From assembly GCA_965661165.1 (NCBI GenBank), contig CBFICL010000030.1, positions 1 through 12,089 of the forward strand: a stretch of DNA of 12,089 bases, in the 5' to 3' direction. A program made the translations under genes and the position numbers. The stretch is from Hepatobacter sp965661165 (GTDB taxonomy: Bacteria > Pseudomonadota > Alphaproteobacteria > Holosporales > Hepatobacteraceae). The stretch's first letter is position 1, and every line of letters starts with the position of its first letter. Positions 8,285 through 12,089 of this stretch are shown here, piece by piece. The notes beneath the pieces are model-generated. The model had not been told where the DNA came from and ran no database searches. It saw only the letters and a program-made list of their open reading frames with translations.

Positions 8285-8293
8285 TTATTTATT

Positions 8294-9856
8294 CTAAGCA
8301 TGGGGTGAAAAGCCCAAGATTGTCGTGAGGGAAAGGAAGATGTTCTTAAAGGCGGGGGCCGCTGTCCAGCCAGCGGTGGTATAGCCATAGGTTTCTGCCG
8401 AGGGCTTGGGGTGTTCAAGGGTGACAAGCAAAACATAGCGTGGATTATGAATGGGAAAAGCGCCCACACACGATACAAGGTTTTCTCCTTTACGGTATTG
8501 GCCAGTGGCACTCAACAAGTTGGCTGTGCCTGTTTTAGCGCCAAGAGCATAGCCTTGGATATGGGTTTTTTTAGCATGACCTTGATGCACAGATTCTCTG
8601 AGCGCGGTGCGCATAAATTGTACGGTTCTGGGCTTGATAACGCGTGGGCGCGCTATGGGTGTACCCACTTTTCTTAACGTAGGGACGCAATGAAAGCCAG
8701 AGACAATGGAGGCCACACTTTTTACTAAGTGAAGCGGTGTGATAGATATGCCATATCCATAAGATGCTGTGGCCAATGTCGACTCTCTCCACACCGCGGG
8801 CACCATGGGGTGAGCTACTTCGGGAAGCTCAAGGGGGAGGCGTTGAAAAAAAGACATTTTCTCAAAAAAACGTTTTTGTTGTTGAATGCCGGCATGAAGA
8901 GCAATCTTAGCATTCGCAATATTGGAGGAGCGAAGAAAGGCTTCTTGAAGTGTGAGTTTGCCGCCCTTGCCCCTGAAGTCGCGAATCGCAAATCGGCCCA
9001 TGCGCAGCGGGGTGGATGCATCATAAAGGGTGTGAAGATACGTGGCTTTATGTTCAAGGGCCATGGCGACGTTGTGTATTTTAAACACAGACCCAAATTC
9101 ATACACGCCCATGGTGTTGCGATTAAAAAACTGTTGGGGGGTGGCTTGTTGCGGTTTGTTAGGGTCAAAATCCGGCAGCGACACCATGCCCAAGATTTCA
9201 CCATTTTTGATGTCAAGCAAAATGGCATTGCCTGCTTCGGCCTGAAAATGCTGAATCGCTTGAGCCAGTCCGGCTTTCATCGCATATTGAACACGGCTAT
9301 CAAGAGATGTGTATACATCTTGGCCGTGCATAGAAAACGTTTTTTCAAGACCTGACAGGCCGCGTCCATCAATGTCTGTGATGCCCACAATATGAGAAAA
9401 AAGGTTCTTTTGTGGATAGATGCGTTTCACATCTTTTTGAAGAAAAAGTCCCGGCAACCCCATTTTGAGAAAGGCTGCCTTTTGCGCAGGGGTGATGTGT
9501 CGTTTGATCCACACAAACCCCTTGTTTGACAGAAGGCGTTTTGTGAGTTGATTGCCGTCAAGGTCGGGGAAGCACGCCGTCATTTTTTTAACAACCTCTG
9601 CCTTATGGGGTGTTTTTTGAGGATTGGCATAAATGGAATAGGTTTGAAGGCTGCCAGCAATCAGCACACCATGGCGGTCAAAAAAGGAAGCCAGGGCCGG
9701 AGGCGTATGCGGCATGCTGTGATCAGGAAGCCATGTGTTTTTGCTGGTCAACAGGCACAAACGCACACCTGCCAACACGAAGAGGCACGAAAACACCCAC
9801 AACATACCATAGGTGCGACCGTGGCAATCAAGTTCTGATCTAGATATACTCCTCAC
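8294..9856 (-). CDS. ftsI: Septal peptidoglycan transpeptidase FtsI (penicillin-binding protein 3)
   Basis: Class B penicillin-binding protein that cross-links septal peptidoglycan with FtsW. One N-terminal membrane segment (about residues 18-38) is followed by the pedestal domain (FFDRHG near 58-63, then RIYPQKNLFSHIVG and GLSGLEKTF) and the transpeptidase domain. Active-site motifs: SVFK (Ser256, Lys259) in VYEFGSVFK, SSN (310-312) and KTGT (441-444). Replacement of the usual Pro before the catalytic GS and the short linker between GLEKTF and TSLDSRVQ are both typical of alphaproteobacterial FtsI. At 520 residues it is a little short. The start is taken as GTG at 9856, because AAAGGA lies six bases before it; the TTG two codons earlier directly abuts that site and could not use it. 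It begins 17 bases after ftsL. The last bases hold TAG followed by the murE leader. Confidence 0.95.
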   Translation of the reverse strand: MRSISRSELDCHGRTYGMLWVFSCLFVLAGVRLCLLTSKNTWLPDHSMPHTPPALASFFDRHGVLIAGSLQTYSIYANPQKTPHKAEVVKKMTACFPDLDGNQLTKRLLSNKGFVWIKRHITPAQKAAFLKMGLPGLFLQKDVKRIYPQKNLFSHIVGITDIDGRGLSGLEKTFSMHGQDVYTSLDSRVQYAMKAGLAQAIQHFQAEAGNAILLDIKNGEILGMVSLPDFDPNKPQQATPQQFFNRNTMGVYEFGSVFKIHNVAMALEHKATYLHTLYDASTPLRMGRFAIRDFRGKGGKLTLQEAFLRSSNIANAKIALHAGIQQQKRFFEKMSFFQRLPLELPEVAHPMVPAVWRESTLATASYGYGISITPLHLVKSVASIVSGFHCVPTLRKVGTPIARPRVIKPRTVQFMRTALRESVHQGHAKKTHIQGYALGAKTGTANLLSATGQYRKGENLVSCVGAFPIHNPRYVLLVTLEHPKPSAETYGYTTAGWTAAPAFKNIFLSLTTILGFSPHA

Positions 9857-9862
9857 ACTCAA

Positions 9863-9868
9863 TCCTTT
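9863..9868 (-). promoter_or_regulatory. Ribosome binding site selecting the GTG start of ftsI
   Basis: AAAGGA on the minus strand, six bases before GTG at 9856 and zero bases before an in-frame TTG at 9862. Normal spacing therefore picks the GTG. Confidence 0.6.
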
Positions 9869-9873
9869 CTCAG

Positions 9874-10131
9874 CTAGAAAGCCCCCTTCATTTGTTCAGG
9901 CGTCATGGCAGAAAAATGCAGAAATTGTTTGGAAAGGTGGTCGAGGCGCTCAGGGGCATTGAGGTGCGCCCATTCAAGAGAAAGGAGCCGCATGCGCCCC
10001 TGAAGTTCGGTGAGGTGTGCCTGCTGTTTGCTTACATGGTGGCGTAGGCTTGCCACATAATATTTGAAATACATCACCAATAGCCCGGCAAGCAGAAGGT
10101 TGCCGATGCCGAAGATCATTTTTTTTGTCAT
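9874..10131 (-). CDS. ftsL: Cell division protein FtsL (alphaproteobacterial type)
   Basis: A bitopic division protein of 85 residues. FtsL, with FtsB and FtsQ, forms the complex that recruits and activates FtsW-FtsI at the septum. Residues 5-22 form a membrane helix after a short basic cytoplasmic end (MTKK). A periplasmic heptad-like coiled coil follows (about 28-53, ending LQGRMRLLSLEW), then the family hallmark EWAHLNAPERLDHLSKQFL (53-71) and the MTPEQ tail. The ATG at 10131 overlaps the rsmH stop as ATGA and has GGAGG seven bases upstream. An in-frame ATG eight codons earlier lies inside rsmH and lacks such a site. Position between rsmH and ftsI is the standard one for ftsL. Sequence conservation in this family is low, so position and the EW..LN.PERL motif carry the call. 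Confidence 0.92.
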   Translation of the reverse strand: MTKKMIFGIGNLLLAGLLVMYFKYYVASLRHHVSKQQAHLTELQGRMRLLSLEWAHLNAPERLDHLSKQFLHFSAMTPEQMKGAF

Positions 10132-11045
10132 GACCTCACCTCCCGAATCGCCCACCGCAGTTTGGCCGATCGTGCCCGTGGGTTGTGGGCTATTTCTTCG
10201 GGCTGAGGTCGTTGAGGTTGGCGGGGCGGCACACGAAAGAGGCTGACCGGTTTTTCGAGGCTTTGAGGCACATGCCGTGAAGGCTGTGTAGGTTGGAGGG
10301 GTTTTAAAAACTGTTTCACAAGGCGATCTTCAAGAGAGTGAAACGATACGCACACAAAACGCCCCCCCGGTCGCAGGGCATGGGTTATGTGGGTTAGAGC
10401 GGCGGTCAACTCTTCAAGCTCTTCGTTCACCCACAGGCGCAAGGCTTGAAACGTGCGGGTGGCGGGGTGTATGGTGCCTGGTTTGTGGGGCACACTTTCA
10501 AAAAGGGAGGTCACATCTTGTGTGTGTTGAAAAGGGCGGGTGCGTCTTTTATCAACAATCTGTCGGGCAATCTGTCGTGATCGGCGTTCTTCGCCAAATT
10601 GAAAGAGAATCCGGGCAATCTCTTTTTCTGACCCCTTGTTGAGCAGATCAGATGCCTTTTTTTGGCTGAGGCCCATGTCCATATCAAGCGGGCCCTGTTT
10701 GCTAAAGGAAAACCCGCGCTTCGCCTCATCCACCTGGGGAGAGGACAGCCCCAAATCAAACACAGCACCATCGAGGCTTTCGTGGTGTACATAGGTGGAG
10801 AGGCTACTAAAGCGTGCATGGTGCAGGCAAAGACGACCGGTTTTAAGGGCTTGATGAAAATGGGTGCGGCCATAGTCAATTGCCGTTTGATCGCGATCTA
10901 AGGCAATGACAGTTGCCTGGCTGCTCTCAAGAATACCTTGGGTATAGCCCCCCCGGCCGAAGGTGGCATCGAGGAACACCCCGCTTAACGGCGATAATTT
11001 TTCCATCACTTCTTGTTTCATGACAGGGGTGTGGGTGTGTGTCAT
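10128..11045 (-). CDS. rsmH: 16S rRNA (cytosine-1402-N4)-methyltransferase RsmH (MraW)
   Basis: S-adenosylmethionine-dependent enzyme that methylates N4 of C1402 in the 16S rRNA decoding centre. The 305-residue protein shows HTPVMKQEVMEKL at the start, the SAM-binding loop DATFGRGGYT (26-35), LDRD (49-52), DLGLSSPQVD (97-106), GFSFSKQGPLDMDM (111-124), the HPATRTFQALRLWVNEEL signature (193-210), SFHSLEDR (235-242) and NPRARSAKLR (288-297). Length and motif order are normal. Its ATG overlaps the mraZ TGA and its TGA overlaps the ftsL ATG, both as ATGA, so mraZ-rsmH-ftsL are probably translationally coupled. Confidence 0.97.
   Translation of the reverse strand: MTHTHTPVMKQEVMEKLSPLSGVFLDATFGRGGYTQGILESSQATVIALDRDQTAIDYGRTHFHQALKTGRLCLHHARFSSLSTYVHHESLDGAVFDLGLSSPQVDEAKRGFSFSKQGPLDMDMGLSQKKASDLLNKGSEKEIARILFQFGEERRSRQIARQIVDKRRTRPFQHTQDVTSLFESVPHKPGTIHPATRTFQALRLWVNEELEELTAALTHITHALRPGGRFVCVSFHSLEDRLVKQFLKPLQPTQPSRHVPQSLEKPVSLFRVPPRQPQRPQPEEIAHNPRARSAKLRWAIREVRS
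10139..10143 (-). promoter_or_regulatory. Ribosome binding site of ftsL inside the end of rsmH
   Basis: GGAGG on the minus strand, seven bases before ATG at 10131. It fixes the ftsL start at the ATGA overlap and not at the in-frame ATG at 10155. Confidence 0.65.
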
Positions 11046-11506
11046 GCAGCCCCCGCTTTCGACGAGGGAGAGAGGGTGGGCCTAGACACCTTAAGGCGCT
11101 CGCGAGCCTGTTGTTGATAGGTATCAAAAAGCTTAGGATTCCACATTTGAAACGTGGGCCCGCGCCCCACAAAAGCCACCTCTGCGTCAATCTCTGCATG
11201 GTTTCTCAGGGCCTCTGTCAGCATCACACGCCCCTCACTATCAAAGGTGAGCACATGGGCATCAGCAAAAATACTGGCGGTTAGATCGGTTTGCTCTTCA
11301 GAAAAAAGCTGAAAAGCATCTACGCGCGTTGCTAAGTCTTCCATCTTTTCTGAGGCAAATCCCTCAATAGCGGTGTTCACAAGAGATCGAAAAGCAACAA
11401 AACCTCGTGTTTCACTGCGGCTTAGCAGAGTGCGAAAGGGGGCCGGCACACTCACGCGGCCCTTTTTATCAACCTTGTTCACAAAGGTGGATAGAAACAA
11501 ACTCAT
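11042..11506 (-). CDS. mraZ: Transcriptional regulator MraZ
   Basis: A 154-residue AbrB-fold DNA-binding protein, first core gene of the dcw cluster; MraZ proteins bind direct repeats in front of their own operon and in E. coli repress it. Both copies of the family DxxxR motif are present: DKKGRVSVPAPFR (13-25) and DSEGRVMLTEALR (89-101). GRGPTFQMWNP (115-125) is the typical C-terminal half. The start is set at ATG 11506, which has AAAGGGG six bases upstream and gives the standard N-terminus (MSLFLSTFVNKVDKKGR). A longer in-frame start at 11560 would add 18 unconserved residues. The tail after about residue 140 is Ser/Pro/Ala rich. Four likely MraZ operator repeats lie at 11843-11877, one short ORF upstream of mraZ. 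Confidence 0.96.
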   Translation of the reverse strand: MSLFLSTFVNKVDKKGRVSVPAPFRTLLSRSETRGFVAFRSLVNTAIEGFASEKMEDLATRVDAFQLFSEEQTDLTASIFADAHVLTFDSEGRVMLTEALRNHAEIDAEVAFVGRGPTFQMWNPKLFDTYQQQARERLKVSRPTLSPSSKAGAA

Positions 11507-11615
11507 AAGCCACCCCTTTGCCCAAAAAGGTTGGCGTGATGAAGGCGTGAGAAAAGCCATAAGGATAAAAGATAGGAATAGAGCGAGGTGGCAGTTAAGG
11601 ACAGAAAGATGCCGC
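11507..11615. other. Gap between the small ORF and mraZ
   Basis: About 110 bases holding the mraZ ribosome site and an A/T-rich middle. A loose stem (GAGC at 11581-11584 and GGCA at 11590-11593 against TGCCGCTC at 11610-11617) follows the small ORF's stop but has a bulge, a long loop and no T run, so it is not a convincing terminator. I see no clear promoter. Confidence 0.4.
11513..11519 (-). promoter_or_regulatory. Ribosome binding site selecting the mraZ start
   Basis: AAAGGGG on the minus strand, six bases before ATG at 11506. It supports the shorter, family-like MraZ over the start at 11560. Confidence 0.6.
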
Positions 11616-11801
11616 TCACTTCATGCGTCCTTTCAAAAACTGTTTCCAGAAGGGGTCATCTTCTGGCACAAGACTCACGCTGCTGTGCGTATCTTGAATG
11701 ACATCTTGAGGCGCCGGCGCTTGGGCGGCAGCCTTTTCTGTCGGGAAGGTATCAAGCGTTTTTTCCACCGTTTGTTTCCTGTCGTTTTTATCCATCCACA
11801 T
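11616..11801 (-). CDS. Small hypothetical protein leading the dcw operon
   Basis: An ORF of 61 codons that I do not recognise. The peptide is very polar: a charged start (MWMDKNDRKQTVEKTLDTF), an Ala/Gln/Pro-rich middle (24-32), and a distinctive end with acidic EDDP (47-50), an aromatic FWKQFLKG (51-58) and a basic RMK tail. No signal peptide, membrane helix or Cys pair is seen, so it should be cytosolic and possibly disordered apart from a short amphipathic end. It starts about 30 bases after a plausible promoter that carries MraZ-type repeats, and ends about 110 bases before mraZ, so it would be cotranscribed with dcw. No good ribosome site precedes the ATG at 11801 or the alternative at 11795. 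The context is the main argument that it is real. Confidence 0.5.
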   Translation of the reverse strand: MWMDKNDRKQTVEKTLDTFPTEKAAAQAPAPQDVIQDTHSSVSLVPEDDPFWKQFLKGRMK

Positions 11802-11833
11802 AAACTCAAAACAAAAGTGACCCTACGTTTCTA

Positions 11834-11862
11834 AGACTAACATGGGATTTTATGGGAGTCAA
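11834..11862 (-). promoter_or_regulatory. Predicted promoter of the dcw operon
   Basis: On the minus strand TTGACT (11862-11857) is separated by exactly 17 bases from TAGTCT (11839-11834), which is preceded by TG plus one base, an extended -10. Five of six -35 bases match the consensus; the -10 hexamer matches only three. Transcription would begin near 11828, about 27 bases before the small ORF. Two of the four TGGGA repeats lie in the spacer or at the -35 edge, so a bound MraZ would block polymerase. The sequence supports this moderately, and the overlap with the operator strengthens it. Confidence 0.5.
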
Positions 11863-11877
11863 TGGGACTAGATGGGA
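11843..11877 (+). promoter_or_regulatory. MraZ operator: four TGGGA direct repeats with a 10-bp period
   Basis: The + strand reads TGGGA at 11843, 11853, 11863 and 11873, each preceded by A, so ATGGGA recurs every 10 bases, once per helical turn. This matches the published E. coli MraZ target, TGGGN units separated by five bases. Four units place all sites on one face of the helix. They overlap the predicted dcw promoter. As read in the direction of the operon they appear as TCCCA. Binding by the MraZ encoded here is inferred, not shown. Confidence 0.75.
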
Positions 11878-11882
11878 TTGCG

Positions 11883-11903
11883 TTGTCCACCGAGTTATCC
11901 ACA
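11883..11903 (+). promoter_or_regulatory. DnaA box pair upstream of the dcw promoter
   Basis: TTATCCACA at 11895-11903 is a perfect consensus DnaA box. TTGTCCACC at 11883-11891 differs from it at two positions and lies in the same orientation 12 bases away. They flank the MraZ repeats on the side away from the operon. DnaA could act here as a regulator; the pair alone is too little to call an origin. Confidence 0.4.
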
Positions 11904-12089
11904 TGCCCCTCAATCGCCTTTCACAGTGCTCAGGATGAGAGGGGGTGATCTTATGGTTCAACTTTCTCGGGACCACGAATGGGTTCAGCTGAAAAAAGCG
12001 GAAGATTTATCTAAAAACAGCTTCTTAAGTTTGAGGTGTTGTGTTGGTTGCGATTTTTTATAACGGATATATAGACATTTTTTGTTCGG
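11904..12089. other. Right end of the window, largely unassigned
   Basis: Apart from the doubtful 36-codon ORF I see no recognisable gene in this stretch. The last 40 bases become A/T rich (TATAAC at 12059-12064, then TATATAG and a T run). I looked for tRNA and for RNase P RNA, which sits near mraZ in some alphaproteobacteria, and recognised neither. Confidence 0.3.
11953..12063 (+). CDS. Possible 36-residue small protein
   Basis: A short + strand ORF that I do not recognise. It begins with ATG and has GAGGGGG seven bases upstream, a usable ribosome site. The peptide starts polar and charged (MVQLSRDHEWVQLKKAEDL) and ends with two close cysteines plus a third (RCCVGCDFL). It runs away from the dcw operon and could share the repeat-bearing control region. 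Nothing in its composition proves coding; a decayed or truncated gene or chance are equally possible. Confidence 0.25.
   Translation: MVQLSRDHEWVQLKKAEDLSKNSFLSLRCCVGCDFL

Noticed and set aside
8729..9355. 208-codon + strand ORF opposite ftsI
   Set aside because: It is antisense to the FtsI transpeptidase domain; composition looks like a mirror of the real gene and no family is recognisable.
11581..11617. Inverted repeat after the small ORF as a terminator
   Set aside because: The stem is bulged with a loop of about 16 bases and no T run follows, so it does not look like an intrinsic terminator.
11373..11834. 153-codon + strand ORF opposite mraZ and the small leading ORF
   Set aside because: It is antisense to the conserved MraZ N-terminus and its translation is a basic, Arg-rich sequence typical of shadow frames.
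1..12089. Search for mobile elements, CRISPR arrays, tRNA, rRNA or defence genes
   Set aside because: None seen: genes are packed housekeeping functions with conserved order and no terminal inverted repeats, spacer arrays or cloverleaf-like segments were recognised.

Overview
This window is a peptidoglycan and cell-division (dcw) gene cluster from a Gram-negative bacterium, most likely a deep-branching alphaproteobacterium. Four things point there: the FtsL family (EW.HLN.PERL motif), the FtsI catalytic motif read as YEFGSVFK, the short FtsI linker before its transpeptidase domain, and the ubiA-pmbA neighbourhood. MurE carries the DNPR signature of enzymes that add meso-diaminopimelate, so the wall is of the DAP type. 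Base composition looks roughly balanced by eye. I cannot name the genus.

Layout. Positions 1-1589 (+ strand) hold the 3' end of ubiA (ubiquinone prenyltransferase) and a complete pmbA (TldD/PmbA family). Positions 1586-11801 are one long run of minus-strand genes. In order of transcription, right to left, these are a small unrecognised ORF, mraZ, rsmH, ftsL, ftsI, murE, murF, mraY, murD and ftsW. Most junctions are tight: two ATGA overlaps (mraZ/rsmH and rsmH/ftsL) and gaps of 4 to about 40 bases elsewhere. The two exceptions are 77 bases between ftsI and murE and about 110 bases between the small ORF and mraZ. The order matches the first nine genes of the classical dcw cluster. It then stops after ftsW: murG, murC, ddl, ftsQ, ftsA and ftsZ are not here, and ftsW instead meets pmbA tail to tail with overlapping stop codons.

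The control region lies at about 11830-11905. Four TGGGA direct repeats with an exact 10-bp period match the known layout of MraZ operators. They overlap a plausible minus-strand promoter (TTGACT, 17 bp, extended -10 TGTTAGTCT). A perfect DnaA box and a degenerate one lie just beyond. Because this promoter is in front of the small 61-codon ORF and not directly in front of mraZ, that ORF appears to be the first gene of the operon. From 11904 to the end there is only a possible 36-codon + strand ORF.

How the genes work together: MurE, MurF and MurD build the cytoplasmic UDP-MurNAc-pentapeptide. MraY loads it on undecaprenyl phosphate to make lipid I. FtsW (polymerase) and FtsI (transpeptidase) assemble septal wall, and FtsL belongs to the complex that activates them. 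RsmH modifies 16S rRNA and MraZ is the likely autorepressor. I see no mobile element, CRISPR array, tRNA, rRNA or exotic system. The most interesting part is the regulatory region and the unexplained leading ORF.
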